A stretch of 33,575 nucleotides of DNA from Anaerolineae bacterium (lineage in GTDB: Bacteria; Chloroflexota; Anaerolineae; 4572-78; J111): NCBI GenBank assembly GCA_020433805.1, contig JAGRBZ010000042.1, positions 1 to 33,575 of the forward strand, given 5' to 3'. The translations under genes and the position numbers were made by a program. How positions within the stretch are numbered: position 1 is the stretch's first letter; every line of letters starts with the position of its first letter. Below, piece by piece: positions 26,201-33,162 of this stretch. A model generated the notes under the pieces. The model did no database searches. It was not told where the DNA came from and worked only from the letters and a program-made list of their open reading frames with translations.

Positions 26201-28474
26201 ACCAGAAGGACTCAAATACGAAACAATATTTGGATTAGACTCCAGTACAGTAAGTAAAGCCTCCCTACCTTCGACAGTCTCCTTAAACTCAAGTGATTGA
26301 AGGGCAAGTAGTAAGGCCAAATCATAATTACTTGCAACTGAATTAATAGCTTGTACAGCAAGTTGACGGGAGAGAGCATCTATACGACCGGCTTCGGCTG
26401 TAGCACGGGCGTAATCAGCTTCCTGGCGGCGCATATCGGAGGTCGCTTCAGCCGCAACAGCAGTACTGGCCAAATTACTCTGCGTAATAGCCTGGTTGCG
26501 TTGTGTCCACCCAAATAGTGCTAGCATTGCTATAAATATTCCCACAACGGCCACTAAACTTAACCTAATTCGCTGGCCTAGACGCTTCCTTGCGACCGCT
26601 TCTTGTGTACGCAAGTTGACACTCTCTTGAATATAAGCCAACTCTACTTGATTTAGATCATCCGATCTTTCAGCCAACCAACGTTCTGCCTCAGTTAGGG
26701 AGGCATCACGGAGTAGTTCGCCTTTTTGCGCCTCCCATTCTTGCAACCGTTCATCTAATCGCTGTCGCCACAGATAAAACTCTCTCTGCTCTATCAACCA
26801 ATGTTTTAGTCTGCCCCACTCTCTTAGTAGGGCATCGTGGATAATCTCAGTGGTCTCCTTGCCACCAACAGAACTTCTGTTTGTCACTAATAATCTGGCG
26901 TTGGCCAGTTTTTGAATTAAGTAGTGAATATCGTCTTGTTCATTTGAAGAATGCGTTAAGTCAATTATCATTCGCTCCCGGCGAGTATCGCTGGTATCAT
27001 CATCCCCATAATGAACAAGACGAGTAAAAATTCGACGGGTTAATTTCTGTTCATGTTCAGTTAGTTGACTATATGTATCCTCAGCCCACTGTCCGATTGC
27101 CCCAGTTACCTGTCCAATTTGGTAATAAGCCTCTCGAAGAAGAAGACCATCTCTTCGTTGCTCCCATAATCGAGTCAATGCTGACTCCAATAAGGGAAGG
27201 GGATGATCGATTTGACCAGCATCCTGAGCAATCAACTCAGCTAACCCAGCCTCAAAGCCCAATCCAACCTGCTCTGCCGGTTTTGCAATGACGGAGCATA
27301 ACTCTTCAGAACGCATAGGAAAAATATTTACCAGACTTTGCTCAAACCATTCCTTAAAGCTGGAATAACGTAAGATATGGCCGTAAAAATCAGCCCGCAG
27401 CGTAAAGATAATCGTAACCGGCAGATCACTATTAAGTAGTGATAACAAATCTGATATGAATTGGGATTGAAGCGACTCTGGAGATAAGGCAAACAACTCC
27501 TCAAATTGATCGATAAAAAGAACCAATCGTTCGTATTCTGAATGATTCTCTAAAAAATTGCGAACAGTTAATTTCAAATCATCATCTGAAATGTCTAGAT
27601 GAGTATCAGTTAGTGCTGCATATGGGTTACTACCGGGCCGAAAGTTGATAATGTACCAAGTGGAACTACCAGATATTGCACCTTGATGGAGAGCGGGTAT
27701 TAACCCTGCTTGTACTACAGATGATTTACCACTGCCGGAAGGTCCAACTACTGCCAGAAAACGAGGGTTTTGCCGGAGGTGCGTAACAAAATTTGCTACT
27801 AAAGATTCTCGTCCGAAGAAAAACTCAGCATCGGCCTCTGTAAAGGCGGCCAACCCACGATAAGGACATATATCAGAAATATATAGTTCAGGACAAATAC
27901 TCTGAAGGATTTCAGATGGGGTAATGAAAGCTGTTTCAGTTAGACGCCATCGCTCATCAGGGTTGGTTGTAGCAGTGATCATACCTACTATTCGTTTTGT
28001 AGTTTTGTCCCAAACCGGGCCACCACTAAACCCACCTGTTATTTCTGTCGCATCGGTCAGTTGCAACACGGTTTGTTCGCCAATTACCGTTAAGCCACCT
28101 AGTTTACCATATCCCCATAAGCCGCCAAACTGACCAATTTCTGGGAAACCGTACGCTTCAAACTCGTGACCGTCTACATTGGTAGAGGATCCTAACAATA
28201 AGGGGGTAACATCTTGGGGTAAGGCACCATCTAAACGAAGAATGGCTACATCTTCAGCGGATGACTCACGCCAGTGTTCTGGTACCACAATGGCTGTGGT
28301 TTCTATATTATTAAAGTGGAATGCTAACTGTACCGGCATACCCGGCCCTGCTCCTGCACTTTCGATTACATGGGCGCAAGTAGCAATAAGCCCCGTGTCT
28401 GTGAGAATGAATCCTGTACCGATAGTTTGACCATTGTTGAGAATACGGACGACGCCCTTTTGAAGATTGGTCAT
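23234..28474 (-). CDS. Trypsin-like protease / nSTAND NTPase / WD40 giant, predicted conflict-system effector
   Basis: 1746 aa; ATG 28474 has AGAGGT upstream. Domains: trypsin-like protease (about 1-190) with His35 in ATCAHV, Asp75 in EDVAIL and Ser150 in GGFSGGPV; nSTAND1 NTPase (about 203-560) with P-loop GPSGSGKS (244-251) and Walker B LFIDQFEEL (Asp322); a charged helical stretch; one transmembrane helix (about 636-657); a region with about 13 WD40 blades (about 745-1410, FSPDG-type words and LWDV ends); the segment ACEIANRNLTVEEWN common after such propellers; and a C-terminal beta-rich domain (about 1490-1746). Known of such proteins: the WD40 part senses, the STAND part switches on NTP binding, the protease executes. 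The Trypco1-like gene 43 bp upstream is the expected partner. The target is unknown. Confidence 0.93.
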   Translation of the reverse strand: MTNLQKGVVRILNNGQTIGTGFILTDTGLIATCAHVIESAGAGPGMPVQLAFHFNNIETTAIVVPEHWRESSAEDVAILRLDGALPQDVTPLLLGSSTNVDGHEFEAYGFPEIGQFGGLWGYGKLGGLTVIGEQTVLQLTDATEITGGFSGGPVWDKTTKRIVGMITATTNPDERWRLTETAFITPSEILQSICPELYISDICPYRGLAAFTEADAEFFFGRESLVANFVTHLRQNPRFLAVVGPSGSGKSSVVQAGLIPALHQGAISGSSTWYIINFRPGSNPYAALTDTHLDISDDDLKLTVRNFLENHSEYERLVLFIDQFEELFALSPESLQSQFISDLLSLLNSDLPVTIIFTLRADFYGHILRYSSFKEWFEQSLVNIFPMRSEELCSVIAKPAEQVGLGFEAGLAELIAQDAGQIDHPLPLLESALTRLWEQRRDGLLLREAYYQIGQVTGAIGQWAEDTYSQLTEHEQKLTRRIFTRLVHYGDDDTSDTRRERMIIDLTHSSNEQDDIHYLIQKLANARLLVTNRSSVGGKETTEIIHDALLREWGRLKHWLIEQREFYLWRQRLDERLQEWEAQKGELLRDASLTEAERWLAERSDDLNQVELAYIQESVNLRTQEAVARKRLGQRIRLSLVAVVGIFIAMLALFGWTQRNQAITQSNLASTAVAAEATSDMRRQEADYARATAEAGRIDALSRQLAVQAINSVASNYDLALLLALQSLEFKETVEGREALLTVLESNPNIVSYLSPSGIFQFSQRPLAFDPDGSMFATAVCVRGGSKKGTTPQCLRGEVHLWDTKTGQLISNIDNQTGIPASPTFSLDGKKLALIRNNNAKKNTIELWTLENRRLLRTFDYNAMDIIFTSDGKTLIAGGFDKRIFLWNVSTGQPTGRPLVGHNDYVVQLAISPNGKILASGDNDGVILLWSLETFQLIGSPLIGHDKLISSLSFSPDGSLLASGSTPNGIVTNSKHGKFVLWDVQSRQPVLEQRFETPGYVRTTFGSADNILVTAHDKSITVWDMSKQKPLRDFSVDTGFLNSIVLSPSDRTLASASVDGTVLLLDIKAKSRLGQPLIGHSEWVRSVKFSPVDPILASGSADKSIILWDITKSSPIGNLLRGHEGQVRSLAFSPDGKILASGDDAKNIILWNVQDGTSIGEPIAKHNSPVSNLVFSPDGQTLASIGMDGTIVLWDVIAGKEIQKFEFEHKQIYDPNPWTDSHFPLLSFDQEQNMIYSAILAGLPPHIIATSLDNRLQSIHFTKVDAQWSLGIALSQDNSLVASGTFDGNIFLWDRESTLLKGHIQTSTNGGVFPITFNPDDTVIAGSTDATIFGEEDTGGVIRFWDVRTHQPLGQLVGHSGQVKAIDFSPDGKSMASGSTNGEVMLWDVDLESWRNRACEIANRNLTVEEWNLFIGSDIPYQTPCQLSAPNLPPNVLVSDSETGGVVVTETFQDLEQPNENQSNIINISETGSVTTVRTTVPFSSTKATWNAVVEKLPEELNSINPAYIQCRENSDSDKLTPEFLGLWVVEVEREDAWIRGGVSEIIVETDEGKEIERYEADLKLAANQVGWIFADQNRKGLVLKNSEQISTTLKLSVQDVQWSPVTEQREKYDYILDVQSYDTYGNSDYPQHSVVFQIKNVGKSTMKNAYFLGIVQDQFGNAIDILSQGAVDEDKPTLYGTQDIGVDLSADDSAFFIIKSHSLSGRCVGPLAPEGNILHYWLNFETDDGQIMTEYNTIPLSDLGE

Positions 28475-28517
28475 TATTAAATACCTCTACTCAGAATCAC
28501 TGACTACAAACCATTTT

Positions 28518-28895
28518 TTATTCGCTTACCAAAATCTTTGTTCTTTGTGGTTCTTCAACAGTCCACTTGAGTTTTACTTTGATTTGGGCACCAGTGCTAG
28601 CCTTGGCTAACATCGCTCCAGCTTCCGCATCTAGATTTATGCCAAATTCTACTTCGGCTTCATCAGGACGAACTTTTTCTTCTAACGCATTCATTGTTTT
28701 TGAGATGCGATAAGCCATCGCTTGAATGGTCCACATAGCTAAGTTGACCGCTTTTTGGGATTTCTGGTACATTACTTGAAGGGCATCGCCACTACGAGCA
28801 GCTTTTTGAATGTTTCCATGTTGTCCAGGCCATTCAATCAAAATAGTAAATTCCTCTTCCTCTGGATTAATTGCGGGAGTCTGATTGTCTGTCAT
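28518..28895 (-). CDS. Trypco1-like (CU044_2847 family) adaptor protein
   Basis: 125 aa; a strong ribosome site, AAGGAGATAAC, precedes the ATG at 28895. The C-terminal half, DEAEVEFGINLDAEAGAMLA followed by GAQIKVKLKW, is the recognised signature of the trypsin-co-occurring domain, a small domain found beside trypsin-like proteases in predicted biological conflict systems. The N-terminal half starts with an acidic tail and a strand EEFTILIEWPG, then helices (QKAVNLAMWTIQAMAYRISK). No catalytic residues or membrane segments. It ends 43 bp before the protease-STAND-WD40 gene and is surely in one operon with it; likely a regulator, adaptor or substrate of the protease. Confidence 0.85.
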   Translation of the reverse strand: MTDNQTPAINPEEEEFTILIEWPGQHGNIQKAARSGDALQVMYQKSQKAVNLAMWTIQAMAYRISKTMNALEEKVRPDEAEVEFGINLDAEAGAMLAKASTGAQIKVKLKWTVEEPQRTKILVSE

Positions 28896-28967
28896 TGTTA
28901 TCTCCTTAAATCGTTGGGTAAATTGATTATTTTTGAAGACAAATCGTGATTGATCATAAGGTGTGGG

Positions 28968-29033
28968 TTACCTGGCTGACAAAGGTTTGGTAAATTCATT
29001 CGCCAATTCTTGAATTCTATCGCTGAAATCCAT
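28968..29033 (-). CDS. 21-codon small ORF with strong ribosome site upstream of the conflict operon
   Basis: ATG at 29033 preceded by GAAGGAGCGATC; encodes MDFSDRIQELANEF and seven more residues, ending in TAA at 28968-28970, 72 bp before the Trypco1-like gene. It could be a leader peptide. The amphipathic start also resembles the first residues of some type I restriction-like (HSDR N-terminal) proteins, so it may instead be the stump of a deleted gene. Confidence 0.4.
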   Translation of the reverse strand: MDFSDRIQELANEFTKPLSAR

Positions 29034-29076
29034 TGATCGCTCCTTCAAGCTATTTTGTTTTTAATGTGCAAAAAGC

Positions 29077-29090
29077 GCAGCACGTGCTGC
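29077..29090. promoter_or_regulatory. 14 bp perfect palindrome upstream of the conflict operon
   Basis: GCAGCACGTGCTGC is a perfect palindrome, 43 bp upstream of the small ORF start and about 180 bp from the Trypco1-like start. It is a candidate operator or a short cruciform. The surrounding TGCAAAAA (29068) and CCTTTGCA (29102) partly extend the dyad. Confidence 0.45.
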
Positions 29091-29183
29091 TTTAGGCTGC
29101 ACCTTTGCAGAATTTGGTTAGAAGCTAAATAAACCGAGAGTTTAGTAAACCTAAAATTACCCCATTATACCACGAAACCTGTC

Positions 29184-29210
29184 TTTCTAACATTTCAAAA
29201 CAGTTAGAAA
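29184..29210. repeat. Inverted repeat TTTCTAAC/GTTAGAAA
   Basis: Eight-base arms 29184-29191 and 29203-29210 flank 11 nt. It lies in the 611 bp gene-poor region between the conflict operon and the HU-like gene and may be a regulator site or weak hairpin. The rest of this region up to 29365 shows no gene. Confidence 0.4.
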
Positions 29211-29365
29211 ACGCTCACCCTGGACTAATTTCCTATCGCAAAGATTACCCCAAACAACCATCCTCTATAAAGCGTAAGTTTCTCGATAGGGTATTTCACA
29301 ATTAATCAGACCAACGCGATTAATCCCACAACCATCAAATCCAAACCTAATAAGAAGAAAAAACA

Positions 29366-29405
29366 AAAAAGCTTAGGTGATCGTACTTTATCACCTAAGC
29401 TTTTT
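29366..29405 (-). terminator. Strong bidirectional intrinsic terminator
   Basis: A perfect 15 bp stem (29366-29380 with 29391-29405) around a 10 nt loop, with A-tracts and T-tracts at both ends, so it can end transcription either way. It lies about 100 bp after the stop of the HU-like gene on the - strand and separates it from the conflict operon. Confidence 0.9.
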
Positions 29406-29412
29406 GTCTCAC

Positions 29413-29467
29413 TCTCGGCGAGAATCGGCGCATTTCTCGGCGAGAGTCCAATCGCTTCTCACCGAGA
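29413..29467. repeat. Three 11 bp repeats at an exact 22 bp period
   Basis: TCTCGGCGAGA at 29413 and 29435, and TCTCACCGAGA at 29457. Each unit has TCTC/GAGA arms around three bases, so each is also a small dyad. The 22 bp spacing puts all three on nearly the same face of the helix. They lie between the terminator and the 3' end of the HU-like gene. Confidence 0.7.
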
Positions 29468-29506
29468 ATGGCGTTTTGCTGGGTTAGAAGGGAGGGAGTA
29501 TCGCCA

Positions 29507-30220
29507 CTACGTTACCATCAAAAGTCTACTCAACTGACCGATGCGGAGGTGTTTACCGAAGCGGGCCCGAACTTCCAGTTGATACACGTTTGGCGGTAGA
29601 TCGGCGGGGATGAGGAAGAGTAATTCTTTACTCTTGTTCGTGCCTATCTGCGCAATGCGAATGGGCAGTTGCTCGGCGTCCCGGCGGCCATTCTTCATGG
29701 CCAATAAAAAGATGCCCTGCTCCGGATCATCCGGGTTAAACTTAAGATTGTTTCCTAACAGCCGCGCCATATGTCCGGGCGACAACTGATTGTAGGCCGC
29801 AGGGTCGGCTACATGGATATACTCGTCCAGCTTAGGTACCCGCTTCGGCGTTTCCACTTTGTGGGGGTGTGCCTGGCGGGCAAACGCCTTTTGCAATTTA
29901 GGTGCCGGTTTAATCGTAATCTCAAAGCGATGCTTACGGGCATCAAATTTATCGGTCAGCGCATTGAAATTGCCCTTAAGGGTAATGCCAAAAGTACCAA
30001 AAGGCGTAACGACTCGGTTACCGTCCATCAATAAAGGCAGCAGTGTCTTGATAAACACATCAAACACAACCCTGGCTTCAGCCGGACTTAAGTCTGGATG
30101 CTGGGCCTGCATCAGATCCAGCATTCCGTCGTAATCTATCGTTTGGCGATACTGCACTCTGGCCCGATAGTCAGAGCCGCTGGCTAAGCGGTATTCGTGA
30201 AGGTGGTAGTCGATTGACAT
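29507..30220 (-). CDS. HU-like DNA-binding protein with C-terminal Ig-like domain (DUF4469 type)
   Basis: 237 aa; ATG 30220 is preceded by CAGGAGACCATC. The N-terminal part (about 1-120) has the HU/IHF layout: helices LSPAEARVVFDVFIKTLLPLL, the beta arm entry VVTPFGTFGITLKGNF, and a basic tail. The C-terminal part (about 130-237) includes HMARLLGNNLKFNPDD and a set of strands ending LPPNVYQLEVRARFG, as in DUF4469-type immunoglobulin-like modules. Proteins with this pair are small nucleoid-associated DNA binders. It is divergent from the WXG100 gene and followed by the 22 bp-period repeats and a strong terminator. Confidence 0.85.
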   Translation of the reverse strand: MSIDYHLHEYRLASGSDYRARVQYRQTIDYDGMLDLMQAQHPDLSPAEARVVFDVFIKTLLPLLMDGNRVVTPFGTFGITLKGNFNALTDKFDARKHRFEITIKPAPKLQKAFARQAHPHKVETPKRVPKLDEYIHVADPAAYNQLSPGHMARLLGNNLKFNPDDPEQGIFLLAMKNGRRDAEQLPIRIAQIGTNKSKELLFLIPADLPPNVYQLEVRARFGKHLRIGQLSRLLMVT

Positions 30221-30519
30221 GATGGTCTCCTGTGTGGGTGGCTAAGCATTAACCATAGTTAACCATATCGCAAAAATAGCAATTTGTCACCCTCAGGTGA
30301 CTTTTTTGTCGCACTTTTTGCGCAGTTTTGGCGCAGTAACGTGGTATATATACTTGTAATTACTTAAATCAAAACCATAACGGAATAAAGATCGACGAGC
30401 TGATTTTTAGTAGAGAAACACAAGGTAATTTCACGTCCTAATTACCAATTACCATTTACCAATTACCACCCAACACAAGCTACGCCTTCTTATTCCGAAC
30501 CATAACGGAGGTCATCACC
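30221..30519. other. Divergent intergenic region before the WXG100 gene
   Basis: No gene. It holds a hairpin GTCACC-CTCA-GGTGAC (30286-30301) followed by six T, which reads as a small + strand terminator or attenuator about 210 bp before the WXG100 start, a TATATA box near 30344, and a G-poor tandem-like tract of TTACCAAT/TTACCATT words (about 30437-30470). Confidence 0.5.
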
Positions 30520-31557
30520 ATGGCGGATAACATTATCCAAGCTGATTACGAACAACTCGAAGACATCGCCCGCCAATTTACGGGGCAGGGCGAATCAACA
30601 GAAGCACTTTTGAAAAACATTCGCAACAAATTTGAACAGCTTGAAAACGGCGGCTGGATCGGTCGCGGTGCGGATGCATTCTTTAAGGAAATGAATGGCG
30701 AACTACTACCGGCTATAACCCGTATGGGTGCGGCTCTGGAACTGGCGAGTAAAACCACACTGGAGATAAACAACATTGTCCGCCAGTCCGAAGAAGAGGC
30801 GGCGAACCTGTTCCAGGGTGATGGCGCAGCCGCAACCGGCGGCCAAGCCGGCGCTGGTAACGGAGTTGGTCCTGGGGCTGCCAACGGAGCCTCAAGCGCT
30901 AATGGTTCAGGTCCGGGCGGTGCCTCAGCTCCAATCGGCGGCGGTAGTCAACCGAGCCTGGGGCAAAAAGTTATCAACAAATTATTAGAAGGCTTTGGCA
31001 ACCTTAATGCCATCCCCGACTTTGTGCTCGACAACGCCGGCCGATTAAGAAATTTAAGTGGGATCGTCAACGAGCTTGGTAAATTCCAATTTGGCGAATT
31101 ATCGAAGATAGGCAAGATTGGCGGGGTTTTAAGCGTTTTAACCGGCGGGGCCGGAGCCTATTTTGAAATACAAGATCAATTGGCTAAGGGCATGAACTTT
31201 GAAGAAGCCTTAAGCCGCGAAGCCGGCGAAGCAACCGCCGAAGTTGAAGCCCGGCTGGCGCTCTACGCCATACCCGGCGTGAATATTATCACCGCCGCCC
31301 ATGACCTTGCTCACCTGACCGGCGTCTCCGATACCGACTACATCGAGAAATATATTGGCAAACCGGTTGGTGCCGCCGCCAATTTCCTGTCTGACAAAAT
31401 GGCCGATGAGATGTTCGCCACGGAGAAAACGATCCGCTCTGTTCTCCCTGACGTTGTTGAAGACCACGTACCCGATTTCGCCATTCAGGGTGTGTCGGCA
31501 GTCGGCGGCTTTGTATCGACAATCAGCCCGGTATCGGCTATACGATCGCTTTTTTAA
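30520..31557 (+). CDS. WXG100-domain protein with long C-terminal domain, likely type VII secretion substrate
   Basis: 345 aa; GGAGGTCATCACC precedes the ATG. Residues 1-95 are a helical hairpin with the turn GGWIGRGADAF (Trp46-Ile47-Gly48, the WXG motif) as in ESAT-6-like proteins. A Gly/Ala/Ser-rich linker (about 100-150) joins this to a C-terminal domain of about 190 residues with hydrophobic helices (GGVLSVLTGGAGAYFEI, LALYAIPGVNIITAAHDLAHLTG) that could insert into membranes. WXG100 proteins are exported by the type VII (ESX-like) system and those with large C-terminal parts are often effectors or toxins. No EccC-type ATPase lies in the window. The C-terminal family was not recognised, and no immunity gene is obvious. 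Confidence 0.82.
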   Translation: MADNIIQADYEQLEDIARQFTGQGESTEALLKNIRNKFEQLENGGWIGRGADAFFKEMNGELLPAITRMGAALELASKTTLEINNIVRQSEEEAANLFQGDGAAATGGQAGAGNGVGPGAANGASSANGSGPGGASAPIGGGSQPSLGQKVINKLLEGFGNLNAIPDFVLDNAGRLRNLSGIVNELGKFQFGELSKIGKIGGVLSVLTGGAGAYFEIQDQLAKGMNFEEALSREAGEATAEVEARLALYAIPGVNIITAAHDLAHLTGVSDTDYIEKYIGKPVGAAANFLSDKMADEMFATEKTIRSVLPDVVEDHVPDFAIQGVSAVGGFVSTISPVSAIRSLF

Positions 31558-31601
31558 GCCTGTATTTTAACTATCAAATGAAATGAGAGGACAATCTTAT
31601 T

Positions 31602-32417
31602 ATGAATACTGAAGCGCTATCCGCTGTTTCCATTCACTTTACCCCCGAGGAACTGATCATACTTCTCGAAGGTTTGGGCGATGCTCGATTGTTCGGTTTC
31701 TCCCGCGAGAAGTTCGATGAACTGCCAAAAGACCATCAAGAGGTGGCCTTAAACGTCGCCAAACGTGGCCTTATCGCCCGAGGCTTGCTGATTATCGACG
31801 AGCAAGGCCGCGAAAAGGTTCAGGCTATGGCTCTGGGTGTTGTTGTACCCAGCGTCAGCCCCGATCACTCCGTCATCATCGTCAGAAACCCCAGCGACAA
31901 ACCCGGCCACGTCTATTATTTCCATACGGTACCCGATGTGTACGTTGTTTACTTTGGCACGCCGTTAGCCACTTACCACTTTAATCTGTTGCGCGACAAA
32001 GACACATACGAACAAGGCATCTCCAACGTCCTGGATTTAGGTGATGTCGATACCGACAGCGCTACCCCCTTCCACCTGCCCAGCGATCTGTTTGATAAGG
32101 CCCAAAATGCAGCCCGCACCGGCGGCGCAGACGCAGCGCACGCTGTATTGAGCTTGTCAAATCTCGACAAGGAGACGTTAACCGAATTGGTATCTACGCT
32201 CGGCTCGCCGTTTGAATTCAAAGCCATCACCGCCATCGACCACACCACGCCCGAACCAACCCTAAACGTCCTGACCGTCCTACACGGCCATAACGGCTTA
32301 TGGGCCATCGAACAAGCAGCGGACAACAAAAACGACCTGGCCATTCAACGCGCATCGGCAGCCGTTATTCAAGAGAAAGTTCAGCAGTTGCGTAGCACGC
32401 AGCCGGTCGCGGCGTAG
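31602..32417 (+). CDS. EspG-like protein, possible chaperone for the WXG100 protein
   Basis: 271 aa; AGAGGACAATC precedes the ATG, with a longer spacing than usual. The start, FTPEELIILLEGLGDARLFGF then ALNVAKRGLIARGLL, and a central two-strand region (HSVIIVRNPSDKPGHVYYF, VYVVYFGTPLATYHF) resemble the layout of EspG-type chaperones that bind exported WXG partners, though similarity is weak and this is an inference. The C-terminal part has further strands and ends in an amphipathic helix. No signal peptide or membrane helix. It starts 44 bp after the WXG100 gene on the same strand. Other soluble alpha/beta proteins cannot be excluded. Confidence 0.75.
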   Translation: MNTEALSAVSIHFTPEELIILLEGLGDARLFGFSREKFDELPKDHQEVALNVAKRGLIARGLLIIDEQGREKVQAMALGVVVPSVSPDHSVIIVRNPSDKPGHVYYFHTVPDVYVVYFGTPLATYHFNLLRDKDTYEQGISNVLDLGDVDTDSATPFHLPSDLFDKAQNAARTGGADAAHAVLSLSNLDKETLTELVSTLGSPFEFKAITAIDHTTPEPTLNVLTVLHGHNGLWAIEQAADNKNDLAIQRASAAVIQEKVQQLRSTQPVAA

Positions 32418-32500
32418 GATAACCAATGGGTCCCGTTTGTTACCCGACTTTATCACCCAACCTGTCCCTGTACTTGAACCACTGATACACTGAATTTTAT

Positions 32501-32536
32501 GAGTTCACTGAAAATTATGTACTCTTCAGTGAACTC
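32501..32536. repeat. Perfect 12 bp hairpin GAGTTCACTGAA/TTCAGTGAACTC
   Basis: Arms 32501-32512 and 32525-32536 flank a 12 nt loop; outside them, CACTGATACACTGAA and CATCAGTGTTTCA extend a weaker outer stem. It follows the EspG-like gene by about 85 bp without a T-run and could be a weak terminator. The same CACTGAA words occur in the 9301-9871 intergenic region. Confidence 0.65.
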
Positions 32537-32787
32537 AGCTTCATCAGTGTTTCAATGATTCATCTGTTGAACACCGAATCTGATCAAACTACAAAGGTGT
32601 CCATCAGCAAGTTCCGGAATAAACCCTTCGCGCTTCAACCCATTTTATAAGACACCGATTAACGCTGATAAAAAACCTGCGGCAATCAGCGTCCTATTTC
32701 TCATCACACGTATTGGGGAACAAGTCTTATAGTGATGCTGTCTTCCGGCATTATCGTTCCCCATTTATCTTCAAAAGTTCACTGTCT

Positions 32788-32965
32788 CCCACGTCTTGGT
32801 AGCTCTGCACACAATCGTGGTAGCGTTAGAACCCAGGTTTTTCTTGAACATGAGACCCGTAAAGGCGTCTATAGGTGCTCAATTAGGCAACATACTTACA
32901 ACTTAGGCAAAAACCTGGGTTCTTTCCCTCTCTCCACGGTTTAATGTTGCGCTACCCACGTCTTG
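32788..32965. repeat. Nested inverted-repeat element flanked by 11 bp direct repeats
   Basis: Inner arms GAACCCAGGTTTTT (32829-32842) and its exact complement (32909-32922) enclose 66 nt. Outer arms CGTGGTAGCG (32816-32825) and CGCTACCCACG (32950-32960) pair with one bulge. CCCACGTCTTG occurs at both edges (32788-32798 and 32955-32965) and may be a target duplication, although the second copy overlaps the outer arm. A MITE-like or structured-RNA element. Confidence 0.6.
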
Positions 32966-33034
32966 AACTGCCCAATTTTTCCCTTTGTGCTACAATAGCC
33001 GCTTGATAAAATGGTATCGGATCCCTGAACGTAA

Positions 33035-33131
33035 AGACCTGACAGGTTTTACACGTCATAGTTAGGCGTAAGGGTATGGTCGATTGAAACTTGACTTACT
33101 CCGAACATCATCTCCAAAACCTGTCAGGTCT
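33035..33131. repeat. 16 bp perfect inverted repeat, AGACCTGACAGGTTTT arms
   Basis: Arms 33035-33050 and 33116-33131 are exact reverse complements separated by 65 nt. Each arm is itself a near-palindrome (ACCTG-A-CAGGT). The arm and spacer lengths resemble those of 8352-8446 and 32829-32922. The right arm ends 31 bp before the ATG at 33163. Confidence 0.8.
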
Positions 33132-33162
33132 GATTACTCGTCCGTGGATCAAAAGCACGGTC

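Larger units (their letters stand above)
32418..33162. other. 745 bp gene-free region with three inverted-repeat elements
   Basis: No coding sequence is supported; a 70-codon open frame at 32732 overlaps the inverted repeats and lacks family features. The region contains hairpin 32501-32536, the nested element 32816-32960 and the repeat pair 33035-33131, all described separately. Confidence 0.6.

Noticed and set aside
29413..29478. Possible CRISPR array
   Set aside because: Units are 11 bp with 11 bp gaps, far shorter than CRISPR repeats and spacers, and no cas gene is nearby.
30520..31557. PE/PPE-family protein
   Set aside because: The N-terminal hairpin has a W-I-G turn as in WXG100 proteins; no PE or PPE signature is present.
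32732..32944. 70-codon open frame
   Set aside because: It runs through the nested inverted repeat and has no ribosome site or domain.
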